DNA of 13,652 nucleotides from assembly GCA_029881775.1 (NCBI GenBank), contig JAOULY010000022.1, forward strand, positions 1 through 13,652. Direction: 5' to 3'. The notes beneath the pieces were generated by a model. The model was not told the origin of the DNA. It ran no database searches and saw only the letters and a program-made list of their open reading frames with translations. Source of the stretch: Gammaproteobacteria bacterium. GTDB taxonomy: Bacteria > Pseudomonadota > Gammaproteobacteria > UBA9214. The number at the start of each line of letters is the position of its first letter. Position 1 is the first letter of the stretch. Both the position numbers and the translations under genes were made by a program. Positions 6,554-13,652 of this stretch are shown piece after piece.

Positions 6554-8527
6554 ATGACCATGGAGCAGATTTATCTCGCGATTCCACTGGCGCCATTGCT
6601 GGGCGCCATCATTGCCGGCCTGTTCGGCAAGGTGATCGGGCGTGCCGGTGCGCATACCGTGACTATCCTCGGCGTGGGTATATCCTGCGCGTTGTCGATT
6701 TATGTCCTGAAACTATTCGCCCTGGATGGTGCCGAGACGTACAACGAGTCGGTCTACACCTGGATGGTGAGTGACGGGGTGCGTTTCGAGATCGGCTTCC
6801 TGGTCGACAACCTGACGGCATTGATGATGACCGTGGTGACCTTCGTGTCACTGATGGTGCATATCTACACCATCGGTTACATGCATGATGATCCGGGTTA
6901 CCAGCGCTTCTTCAGCTATATCGCGCTGTTTACCTTCTCCATGCTGATGCTGGTCATGGCCAATAATTTCCTGCAGCTGTTCTTCGGCTGGGAGGCGGTG
7001 GGCCTGGTCTCGTACCTGCTGATCGGTTTCTGGTACACGCGGCCGACGGCGATCTACGCCAACCTCAAGGCATTCCTGGTAAACAGGGTGGGGGATTTCG
7101 GTTTCCTGCTGGGTATTGCCGCGATCTACATGGCGTTTAACAGCATGGACTACGCCACTGTTTTTGCCGGCGCGCCGCAGCTGCAGGACGCGGTGTACCA
7201 GGTCATCCCGGGTACTGACTGGTCGCTGATGACGGTGATCTGTATCTGCCTGTTCATCGGCGCCATGGGCAAGTCGGCGCAGGTGCCGCTGCATGTGTGG
7301 CTGCCGGACTCGATGGAAGGCCCGACGCCGATTTCAGCGCTGATCCACGCCGCCACCATGGTGACGGCCGGCATTTTCATGGTGGCGCGCATGTCGCCGC
7401 TGTTCGAATTGTCCGAGACGGCGCTGGTCTTCGTGATGACCATCGGTGCCATCACGGCACTGTTCATGGGTTTCCTCGGTATTGTGCAGAATGACATCAA
7501 GCGGGTGGTGGCCTATTCAACCCTGTCACAGCTTGGCTACATGACCGTGGCGCTGGGTGTGTCCGCGTATGCCGCCGGCATCTTCCACCTGATGACACAT
7601 GCCTTCTTCAAGGCGCTGCTGTTCCTGGCGGCCGGCTCCGTTATTATCGCCATGCACCATGATCAGGACATCCGCAACATGGGTGGCCTGCGCAAGTACA
7701 TGCCGATCACCTGGATCACCAGCCTGATCGGTTCGCTGGCGCTGATAGGTACGCCGTTTTTCTCCGGGTTCTTCTCGAAGGACACCATCATCGAGGCGGT
7801 GCATCATTCACAGCTGCCGGGTGCCGGGCTGGTGTATGTCGCCGTGTTGCTGGGTGTGTTCATTACCGCGCTGTACAGTTTCCGCATGTATTTCCTCGTC
7901 TTCCACGGCAAGCCGCGCATGGATGCCCATACCCGCGAGCATCTGCATGAAACGCCGTGGGTCGTGACCGGGCCGCTGATCGTGCTGGCATTCTTCTCCG
8001 TGGTGTCCGGTTACGTGATTGACCCGGTGGTATTCGGTGATTTCTTCGACGGCGTTATCCACGTATCGCCCGAGCATGGTGCGCTTGCTGCTGTTGCCGA
8101 GCACTATCATGGCGTGGTGAGTTTTGTCGGTCATGCCTTCATGGGCTGGGCGATTTACCTGGCGATTGCCGGTGTCGCGCTGGCCTGGTACATGACGCTG
8201 AAGAATCCAGGTTTTGCCGACAGCATGCGTCGCCGCTTCAGTGCGATCTACAACGTACTGGTCAACAAGTACTACATGGACGACTTTAACCAGGTGGTAT
8301 TTGCCGGCGGCGCACGCGGTATCGGCCAGTTGCTCTGGCGTATCGGCGACGTGGTCATTATCGACGGCCTGCTGGTCAACGGCAGCGCCCGCCTGGTGGG
8401 CTGGACATCCGGGATCGTCCGCAAGATCCAGACCGGACACCTTTATACCTATGCCTTCAGCATGATTATCGGCCTGGTGCTGATGCTGTACTGGTTCGTC
8501 TTCCGCGCAACAGGAGCCGGCGCATGA
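6554..8527 (+). CDS. nuoL: NADH-quinone oxidoreductase subunit L (ND5-like antiporter subunit)
   Basis: NuoL is the distal proton-pumping subunit, with the long lateral helix at its C-terminal end that braces NuoM and NuoN. The 657-residue length is normal. The antiporter-like core shows E147 in FFGWEAVGLVSYLLIGFW, K240 in GAMGKSAQVPLHVWLPD, the SMEGPTPISALIHAATMVTAG run (253-273), and the histidine/lysine channel segment FHLMTHAFFKALLFLAAGS (344-362). These are the residues that carry protons in the family. The start is 4 bases after nuoK, with AAGGGG at 6541-6546 as a strong ribosome-binding site. A second ATG two codons in (6560) is less well spaced. The end overlaps nuoM by ATGA. Confidence 0.98.
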   Translation: MTMEQIYLAIPLAPLLGAIIAGLFGKVIGRAGAHTVTILGVGISCALSIYVLKLFALDGAETYNESVYTWMVSDGVRFEIGFLVDNLTALMMTVVTFVSLMVHIYTIGYMHDDPGYQRFFSYIALFTFSMLMLVMANNFLQLFFGWEAVGLVSYLLIGFWYTRPTAIYANLKAFLVNRVGDFGFLLGIAAIYMAFNSMDYATVFAGAPQLQDAVYQVIPGTDWSLMTVICICLFIGAMGKSAQVPLHVWLPDSMEGPTPISALIHAATMVTAGIFMVARMSPLFELSETALVFVMTIGAITALFMGFLGIVQNDIKRVVAYSTLSQLGYMTVALGVSAYAAGIFHLMTHAFFKALLFLAAGSVIIAMHHDQDIRNMGGLRKYMPITWITSLIGSLALIGTPFFSGFFSKDTIIEAVHHSQLPGAGLVYVAVLLGVFITALYSFRMYFLVFHGKPRMDAHTREHLHETPWVVTGPLIVLAFFSVVSGYVIDPVVFGDFFDGVIHVSPEHGALAAVAEHYHGVVSFVGHAFMGWAIYLAIAGVALAWYMTLKNPGFADSMRRRFSAIYNVLVNKYYMDDFNQVVFAGGARGIGQLLWRIGDVVIIDGLLVNGSARLVGWTSGIVRKIQTGHLYTYAFSMIIGLVLMLYWFVFRATGAGA

Positions 8528-10080
8528 TCGATTATCCGTTGTTGAGCCTGCTGGTCTGGCTGCCGATTGCCGGCGCTGCGGCATTGCTTGCCATGGATGC
8601 AATGGGTAATCCGGGCTGTCGCGTGATGGCGTTGCTGGTGTCCCTGGCCACGTTTGTCCTCAGCCTGTCGCTCTATACGAATTTCGATTTCACCACGGCC
8701 GCCATGCAGTTCCAGGAAAACGTGCCGTGGATCGAGGCCATCAGCGCCAACTATCACCTGGGTGTCGACGGTATCTCGATGCCGCTGATTATCCTCACCA
8801 CGTTTACCACGGTGCTGGTGGTGCTGGCCGGCTGGGAAGTGATCCAGGACAAGGCAGCGCAGTACATGGCGGCATTCCTGGTCATGGAAGGGCTTATGAA
8901 CGGCGTGTTCGCCGCACTCGATGCCGTGCTGTTTTATGTGTTCTGGGAGGCCATGCTGATCCCGATGTTCATCATCATCGGTGTATGGGGCGGCCCGAAG
9001 CGCGTGTACGCGACCATCAAGTTCTTCCTGTATACCTTCCTGGGATCGGTGTTCATGCTGGTGGCGCTGATTTACATGTACCTGCAGGCGGACAGCTTCA
9101 GCATTCTCGATTTCCACGTGCTGTCACTGGGTATGACGGAACAGATCCTGATCTTTATCGCGTTCCTCATGGCCTTTGCCGTCAAGGTGCCGATGTGGCC
9201 GGTGCATACCTGGTTGCCGGATGCGCACGTCGAGGCGCCGACCGGCGGATCCGTGATCCTGGCCGCGATCATGCTGAAGATCGGCGGCTACGGTTTCCTG
9301 CGCTTCAGTTTGCCGATTACGCCGGATGCCAGTCATGCACTGGACTGGCTGATTATCCTGATGTCGCTGGTGGCGGTCGTCTATATCGGCTTCGTCGCGC
9401 TGGTGCAGCAGGACATGAAGAAACTGATTGCCTATTCGTCCATTGCCCACATGGGTTTCGTGACACTCGGTATCTTCCTGGTGTTTACGCTGATGGATAA
9501 CAACGATTCACTCAGCGGTGCGGCACTCGGCATGGAAGGCGGCATGGTGCAGATGATTTCGCATGGCTTTATCTCCGGTGCGCTGTTCCTGTGCGTCGGG
9601 GTGTTGTATGACCGTATGCACAGTCGCCAGATTAACGATTACGGCGGCGTTGCCAACACCATGCCGGTTTTTGCAGCCTTCATGGTGCTGTTCGCCATGG
9701 CCAATGCCGGCTTGCCGGGCACCTCCGGCTTTGTCGGCGAATTCATGGTCATCCTCGCCAGCTTCAAGGCCAACTTCTGGTTTGCATTCCTGGCGGCCAC
9801 CACGCTGATACTGGGCGCAGCCTACAGCCTGTGGATGGTCAAGCGCGTGATCTTCGGTGAGATCGCCAACGACAACGTGAGGCAGTTGCAGGACGTCAAT
9901 AAGCGCGAATTCGTCATCCTCGCCAGCCTCGCTGCCATGGTCCTGCTGTTCGGGCTTTATCCGGCGCCGCTGACCGAGATCATGCATGCCAGTGTCGACA
10001 ACCTGCTGGCACACCTGTCTGTATCCAAGCTGCCGCCGGCGGAAACCGGTATTGCGCTGCTTGAAGCGGCGCGTCCCTGA
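8524..10080 (+). CDS. nuoM: NADH-quinone oxidoreductase subunit M (ND4-like antiporter subunit)
   Basis: NuoM is the central antiporter-like proton pump between NuoL and NuoN. The 518 residues are multi-helical throughout, about 14 membrane segments. Conserved channel residues are E142 in FYVFWEAMLIPMFI, K221 in MAFAVKVPMWPVHTWLPDAH, K252 in ILAAIMLKIGGYGFLR, H347 in QMISHGFISGALFL and E406 in GTSGFVGEFMVI. All agree with the family pattern, so a working channel is expected. The start codon overlaps the nuoL stop (ATGA), implying translational coupling, with AGGAG in the nuoL tail upstream. nuoN follows after 11 bases. Confidence 0.98.
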   Translation: MIDYPLLSLLVWLPIAGAAALLAMDAMGNPGCRVMALLVSLATFVLSLSLYTNFDFTTAAMQFQENVPWIEAISANYHLGVDGISMPLIILTTFTTVLVVLAGWEVIQDKAAQYMAAFLVMEGLMNGVFAALDAVLFYVFWEAMLIPMFIIIGVWGGPKRVYATIKFFLYTFLGSVFMLVALIYMYLQADSFSILDFHVLSLGMTEQILIFIAFLMAFAVKVPMWPVHTWLPDAHVEAPTGGSVILAAIMLKIGGYGFLRFSLPITPDASHALDWLIILMSLVAVVYIGFVALVQQDMKKLIAYSSIAHMGFVTLGIFLVFTLMDNNDSLSGAALGMEGGMVQMISHGFISGALFLCVGVLYDRMHSRQINDYGGVANTMPVFAAFMVLFAMANAGLPGTSGFVGEFMVILASFKANFWFAFLAATTLILGAAYSLWMVKRVIFGEIANDNVRQLQDVNKREFVILASLAAMVLLFGLYPAPLTEIMHASVDNLLAHLSVSKLPPAETGIALLEAARP

Positions 10081-10091
10081 GGCAATCGATC

Positions 10092-11528
10092 ATGATTATC
10101 ACACTGACTGAGTATTTACTGCTGTCGCCGGAAATTTTCATCCTGACGATGGCCTGCCTGATCCTGGTGGTCGAGGCCTTCGTCGGTGACCGTTACCGCC
10201 AGGCAAGTTATGTGCTCGCGCAGCTGACGCTGCTGGTCGCTGCATTTATCAGTGGCAGCCTGATCGATAACGAGGCGCTGGTAATGCTGGGCGGCATGTA
10301 TGTCCATGACCCGATGGCGGCGCTGCTGAAAACCAGTGTGTTCCTGGTGACTATCGGTGCGTTTGCCTATGCGCGCAGTTACATGACGGCCCAGGGCGGT
10401 CTGCGCGGCGAGTACTACGTGCTGGGGCTGTTTGCGGTGCTCGGTATGCAGGTCATGATTTCATCACACAGCTTGCTGACGGTGTATCTGGGCCTGGAAC
10501 TGCTGTCCCTGTCGCTGTATGCCATGGTTGCCTTCGACCGGGATTCGCCCACGGCTTCGGAAGCGGCGATGAAATATTTTGTGCTGGGTGCGCTGGCGTC
10601 CGGCATGCTGCTGTACGGGATGTCAATGTTGTACGGTGCAACCGGCAGCCTTGATATTGCCACGATTGCCGATGTGATTTCGGCACAGGGCGAACGCAGC
10701 CTGGTACTGGTATTCGGGCTCTGTTTTATCGTCGTTGGACTGGCGTTCAAGTTCGGCGCGGTACCGTTCCACATGTGGGTGCCGGACGTCTATCACGGCG
10801 CACCCACGGCCGTGACCCTGTTTATCGGTAGCGCGCCCAAGATTGCCGCCTTTGCCATGGCCATGCGCCTGCTGGCGGAATCGATGGGCGGTTTGCTGGT
10901 CGACTGGCAGGGCATGTTGATGATCCTGGCGGTCCTGTCGCTCGCCATCGGTAACGTGGTCGCCATTGCCCAGACCAACATGAAACGCATGCTGGCCTAT
11001 TCAACCATATCGCATGTCGGCTTCCTGATGCTCGGCATCCTGTCAGGCACGGATAGCGGTTATTCCGCGTCAATGTTCTATGCGATTACCTACGCGCTGA
11101 TGGCGATCGGCGGTTTCGGCGTCATTATCCTGCTCAGCCGGAGCGGCGAAGAGGCGGACCAGCTGGACGATTTTCGCGGCCTGAATGACCGCAGTCCATG
11201 GTTTGCGTTGATGATGCTGATCCTGATGTTCTCCATGGCCGGTGTGCCGCCGACCGTGGGTTTCTATGCCAAGCTGGCGGTGCTCAAGGCCGTGATCGAT
11301 GTCGACATGGTGTGGCTGGCGCTGGTTGCGGTGTTCTTCTCGATCATCGGCGCGTTCTACTACATTCGCATCATCAAGCTGATGTATTTTGATGAGCCGG
11401 TGACCGATGCGCCATTGAAGATCAATACCGACCTGCAGATCGCTGTCAGCACCAACAGCCTGCTGGTGCTCGGGCTTGGCCTGTTTCCCGGCGCCTTGCT
11501 GGCCCTGTGTAACGGCGTACTCGCCTGA
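10092..11528 (+). CDS. nuoN: NADH-quinone oxidoreductase subunit N (ND2-like antiporter subunit)
   Basis: NuoN is the antiporter-like pump closest to NuoK and NuoJ. The 478-residue, about 14-helix protein has the bacterial length, not the shortened animal ND2 form. Channel residues seen are E136 in YLGLELLSLSLYAMVAF, K220 in VVGLAFKFGAVPFHMWVPD and K250 in FIGSAPKIAAFAMAMRL, with the distal AGVPPTVGFYAKLAVLKAV segment also conserved. The start lies 11 bases after nuoM. This is the last complex I subunit gene in the operon. No terminator is seen after it, and a small membrane protein gene follows after 9 bases, so transcription most likely continues. Confidence 0.97.
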   Translation: MIITLTEYLLLSPEIFILTMACLILVVEAFVGDRYRQASYVLAQLTLLVAAFISGSLIDNEALVMLGGMYVHDPMAALLKTSVFLVTIGAFAYARSYMTAQGGLRGEYYVLGLFAVLGMQVMISSHSLLTVYLGLELLSLSLYAMVAFDRDSPTASEAAMKYFVLGALASGMLLYGMSMLYGATGSLDIATIADVISAQGERSLVLVFGLCFIVVGLAFKFGAVPFHMWVPDVYHGAPTAVTLFIGSAPKIAAFAMAMRLLAESMGGLLVDWQGMLMILAVLSLAIGNVVAIAQTNMKRMLAYSTISHVGFLMLGILSGTDSGYSASMFYAITYALMAIGGFGVIILLSRSGEEADQLDDFRGLNDRSPWFALMMLILMFSMAGVPPTVGFYAKLAVLKAVIDVDMVWLALVAVFFSIIGAFYYIRIIKLMYFDEPVTDAPLKINTDLQIAVSTNSLLVLGLGLFPGALLALCNGVLA

Positions 11529-11537
11529 TCCTGTCGT

Positions 11538-11876
11538 ATGTCTGAACAAACCGCGGTCTGGATACTGCTGGGACTGGCGTTCGTGGCGGCCAACCTGCCA
11601 TGGTTAAGTGAGCGCATGTTTTTCCTGCACCGTCCGGCGTCGGGTCACAAACCGGTCGGTTCGCGGCTGCTTGAATGGCTATTGATGTATTTTATCGCCG
11701 GCGGCATTGCCCTGGGCGTTGAGCATAAACTCACCGGTGGCACCCATGCGCAGGACTGGGAGTTTTATGCAGTGACGGCCTGCCTGTTTATTATTTTCGC
11801 GCTGCCCGGTTTTATCTACCACGTCGAGCTGAAGACCCAGCTGGCACGTGCCCGGCGTCGCCGCGTCACGCGCTGA
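11538..11876 (+). CDS. DUF2818 family small membrane protein downstream of nuoN
   Basis: This is a 112-residue protein with three hydrophobic segments (about residues 5-22, 45-62 and 76-95). A conserved-looking LPWLSER lies after helix 1, GSRLLEWLLMYFIAGGIALG in helix 2, and a strongly basic tail RARRRR ends the protein. I recognise it as the DUF2818 type, which I recall sits directly after nuoN in many beta- and some gammaproteobacteria; its biochemical role is not known to me. The 9-base gap from nuoN places it in the nuo transcript. The pattern suggests an accessory or assembly role for complex I's membrane arm, but that is inference from position only. It has no cysteine- or metal-binding motif and no cleavable signal peptide. 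Confidence 0.82.
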   Translation: MSEQTAVWILLGLAFVAANLPWLSERMFFLHRPASGHKPVGSRLLEWLLMYFIAGGIALGVEHKLTGGTHAQDWEFYAVTACLFIIFALPGFIYHVELKTQLARARRRRVTR

Positions 11877-12015
11877 CCGTAATTACCCTACAATAACTAC
11901 CTGTAACTAATTAATTAATCAAGTAATATTACAATAGTTAACATTCCGGGCAGTATTTGTTTTCACGGTGTATGGGAAAATTGCCTGACCAAAAATCAAT
12001 CACAGGCGACAATCC
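11877..12015 (+). promoter_or_regulatory. AT-rich intergenic region, probable promoter of the response regulator gene
   Basis: This 139-base gap separates the nuo transcript from the response regulator gene. Its first ~70 bases are much richer in A/T than the surrounding genes, as promoters often are. It contains AATTAATTAATT-like sequence and TACAAT at 11930-11935, which resembles a -10 box (5 of 6 to TATAAT) but has only a poor -35 match. Two near-identical 11-mers occur, TACAATAACTA at 11889-11899 and TACAATAGTTA at 11930-11940 (9 of 11). TAACTA (11904-11909) and TAGTTA (11935-11940) are inverted. No GC-rich hairpin with a T-run was found that would end the nuo transcript. The start is unmapped, so the promoter call is inferred from composition and position. 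Confidence 0.35.
11889..11940. repeat. Pair of 11-base imperfect direct repeats in the promoter region
   Basis: TACAATAACTA (11889-11899) and TACAATAGTTA (11930-11940) match at 9 of 11 positions with start points 41 bases apart, roughly four helical turns. A related TGTAACTA lies between them (11902-11909). Such spacing on one DNA face would suit a regulator that binds repeated sites, for example autoregulation by the OmpR-type protein encoded just downstream. In very AT-rich DNA, matches of this size can be accidental, so the assignment as operator sites is speculative. Confidence 0.25.
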
Positions 12016-12714
12016 ATGAGAATCGGCATACTTGAAGATGATCGTGACCAGGCAGAGATGTTGCAGACATGGGCGACGGGCGCAAACCATGACTGTTATG
12101 CCTACAACACCGGCGAGTCATTTCGCCAGGCGCTGCGCAACGAAACATTCGATGTCCTGATTATCGACTGGAACCTGCCCGATACGACCGGTCCCGAGGT
12201 ACTCGACTGGGTCAGAGAGAATGTCGACTGGCATATACCGGTGATCTTTATTACCAGTCGTGACGGTGAAGAGGATATTGTCCAGGCGCTCGGGCGGGGT
12301 GCGGACGATTACATGATAAAGCCGGTTCGTCAGAGTGAAACGCTGGCGCGCCTGCATGCACTGGAACGACGGGCTGCACAGGACGTCGATGTCGAGATGG
12401 CCTATGAATACCCGCCTTACCGTGTCGAGATGAAGGAGCGCTGCATTATGCTGGATGGCGAACCTGTTACACTGCGTAACATGGAGTTCGAGCTTGCTAT
12501 CCTGCTGTTCCGCAATGCCGGCCGTTTGCTGTCGCGCAGCTACATCCTGGAAAACGTCTGGGGCACACGGGGCGATATTAATACCCGCACCGTGGACACC
12601 CATGTCAGCCGCCTGCGCAACAAGTTAAGTATCCGGCCGGATCGGGGCTGGAAACTCAGTGCGGTCTACCATCATGGTTATCGTCTCGAGAAAGTATCGG
12701 AGCAGGCCGGATGA
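12016..12714 (+). CDS. OmpR/PhoB-family two-component response regulator
   Basis: This 232-residue transcription regulator has a receiver domain (1-120) and a winged-helix DNA-binding domain (about 130-226). Receiver landmarks are the acidic pocket E7-D8-D9, the phosphate-accepting D51 in VLIIDWNLPD, T80 in IFITSRDG, and K102 in DDYMIKPVR, all intact, so it should be phosphorylatable. The output domain shows the typical recognition-helix run NTRTVDTHVSRLRNKL (residues 189-204) and the GYRL wing. The ATG at 12016 follows CAGGCGAC at suitable spacing. The stop overlaps the next gene as ATGA. No histidine kinase gene is in the window. Its target genes are unknown; coupling to a LysM-FecR envelope protein suggests it governs or answers to a cell-envelope signal. 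Confidence 0.93.
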   Translation: MRIGILEDDRDQAEMLQTWATGANHDCYAYNTGESFRQALRNETFDVLIIDWNLPDTTGPEVLDWVRENVDWHIPVIFITSRDGEEDIVQALGRGADDYMIKPVRQSETLARLHALERRAAQDVDVEMAYEYPPYRVEMKERCIMLDGEPVTLRNMEFELAILLFRNAGRLLSRSYILENVWGTRGDINTRTVDTHVSRLRNKLSIRPDRGWKLSAVYHHGYRLEKVSEQAG

Positions 12715-13652
12715 ACGAGCGGCGGCGTGCGCTTGCAGGCCTGCCTGCTGCGGTACTCTGCCTGCTGATCGCGGTATTGTCCGCCATGCCGGCTACGGCC
12801 GCCGAGCAATACTGGACCTACACAGTCCGCCCGGGTGATACGATCTGGGCCCTGACCGAAAAGCACTGCACCAGTGTTCGCCACTGGAAACGGATTCAGC
12901 GTATCAACAAACTCCCCGATACGCCGGCACGCGGGATCCTGCCGGGTACCCGTCTGCGCTTCCCGATCGATATTCTCAAGCACCAGCCGGCCAGTGCCCG
13001 GGTGCACCTGTACCAGGGCAGTGCGCAAGTCAGTCGTGCGGCGGGTGAGTCCCTGCCAGTGACTGGCGGTCTTGAGTTGTACAGTGGCGACCGTTTGCAG
13101 GTTGCTGATGACAGCAACGTTACGATTCGCTTTGCCGATGATTCGGAACTGCTGGTGCTGGGCGGCAGCGAGATCGTGTTCGACAGCCTCAGTGCCTATG
13201 GCGAAACCGGTATGGTTGATACGCGCATTCGCCTGCAAAGCGGGCAGGTAAGAACGCGTGTCAGGAAGCAGCAGGGTGGCGGCAGCCGCTATGAAATTAT
13301 TACGCCGGCAGCAGTGGCTGCGGTGCGTGGCACCGAATTCCGCGTGTCGGCCGACAGTGCACGGCCGGTCATGCGCAGCGAGGTGCTGGAGGGTAACGTG
13401 GCGGTATCCGGCGAAGGCAGCAGTCGTGATGTGCCGGCCGGTTACGGGGTGCTGGCAGAGGCGGGTGTTGCGCCATCCGCACCGAGGCCGTTGTTACCGC
13501 CCCCCGACCTTGCGCCGCAACAGGCCGTACTTGATCGTTTGCCGCTGGAGTTCAACTGGTCCGGGCTCGACAAGGCCCGGCAATACCGTTTCCAGGTGGC
13601 TGGCAGTACCGCGTTCGACAGCCTGCTGGTCAATGCGGTCAGTGGCAGTACG
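12711..13652 (+). CDS. Secreted LysM-FecR domain protein (partial, runs off the right edge)
   Basis: The frame is open from the ATG at 12711 to the window end (314 codons, no stop). It begins with an arginine-rich signal peptide and hydrophobic core (about 1-30, probable cleavage near ATAA-EQ). A LysM-like domain (about 33-87) follows, with YTVRPGDTIWALTEKHC and a closing ILPGTRLRFP, likely binding peptidoglycan. A FecR-type domain (about 97-245) has LYSGDRLQVADDSNVTIRF, LQSGQVRTRV and the hallmark TPAAVAAVRGTEFRV (199-213). After a proline-rich linker (253-268) a further domain starts with LEFNWSGLDKARQYRFQVAG, reminiscent of a fibronectin-like fold. Export to the periplasm is expected. The start overlaps the regulator's stop as ATGA, so the two are probably translationally coupled. 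Unlike classical FecR it has a cleavable signal peptide and LysM, so a sigma-factor role is not implied. Confidence 0.88.
   Translation, partial: MNERRRALAGLPAAVLCLLIAVLSAMPATAAEQYWTYTVRPGDTIWALTEKHCTSVRHWKRIQRINKLPDTPARGILPGTRLRFPIDILKHQPASARVHLYQGSAQVSRAAGESLPVTGGLELYSGDRLQVADDSNVTIRFADDSELLVLGGSEIVFDSLSAYGETGMVDTRIRLQSGQVRTRVRKQQGGGSRYEIITPAAVAAVRGTEFRVSADSARPVMRSEVLEGNVAVSGEGSSRDVPAGYGVLAEAGVAPSAPRPLLPPPDLAPQQAVLDRLPLEFNWSGLDKARQYRFQVAGSTAFDSLLVNAVSGST

Noticed and set aside
7808..8602. Minus-strand open frame (264 codons) opposite nuoL/nuoM
   Set aside because: Shadow of the nuoL and nuoM coding sequence, histidine- and glutamine-rich as expected from antisense of hydrophobic codons.
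11877..12015. Terminator for the nuo transcript
   Set aside because: I searched for a GC-rich hairpin followed by a T-run and found none; the inverted TAACTA/TAGTTA pair is too short and AT-rich.
12678..13238. Minus-strand open frame (186 codons) near the right end
   Set aside because: It opposes the LysM-FecR gene, whose signal peptide and domain motifs show the plus strand is the coding one.

Overview
The window is almost entirely one plus-strand operon for the proton-pumping NADH:quinone oxidoreductase (respiratory complex I). It opens inside the last codons of nuoE and runs nuoF-G-H-I-J-K-L-M-N with the very short gaps or ATGA overlaps expected of one transcript. A small membrane protein of the DUF2818 family follows nuoN. 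After a 139-base AT-rich gap come an OmpR/PhoB-type response regulator and, overlapping it by ATGA, a secreted LysM-FecR protein that runs off the right edge. No gene is supported on the minus strand, and no RNA gene, CRISPR array or transposase gene was seen.

The sequence is GC-rich. Nuo subunit order, a NuoG without the extra N7 cluster cysteines, mitochondrial-like NuoH/I sequences and the DUF2818 gene point to a gamma- or betaproteobacterium with the mitochondrial-like form of complex I rather than the enterobacterial form. I cannot name the genus.

Functionally, NuoE and NuoF form the NADH dehydrogenase tip (FMN, N3, N1a). NuoG (N1b, N4, N5) and NuoI (N6a, N6b) carry electrons toward the quinone site near NuoH. 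NuoJ, K, L, M and N form the proton-translocating membrane arm. Catalytic cysteines and the key membrane glutamates and lysines are present wherever I checked, so the complex looks intact.

The least ordinary spot is the 164-base gap between nuoJ and nuoK. It holds an imperfect inverted repeat whose arms are each built of three 9-base CACAGAG-type units, a perfect 16-base central palindrome, and a 9-base direct repeat on both sides. It looks like a small non-coding mobile or structural element that landed inside an essential operon, and it may affect nuoK-N expression. The second point of interest is the right end, a response regulator coupled to an envelope LysM-FecR protein with no histidine kinase in view. 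The bulk of the window is a conventional, conserved locus; I do not see a previously undescribed multi-gene system in it.
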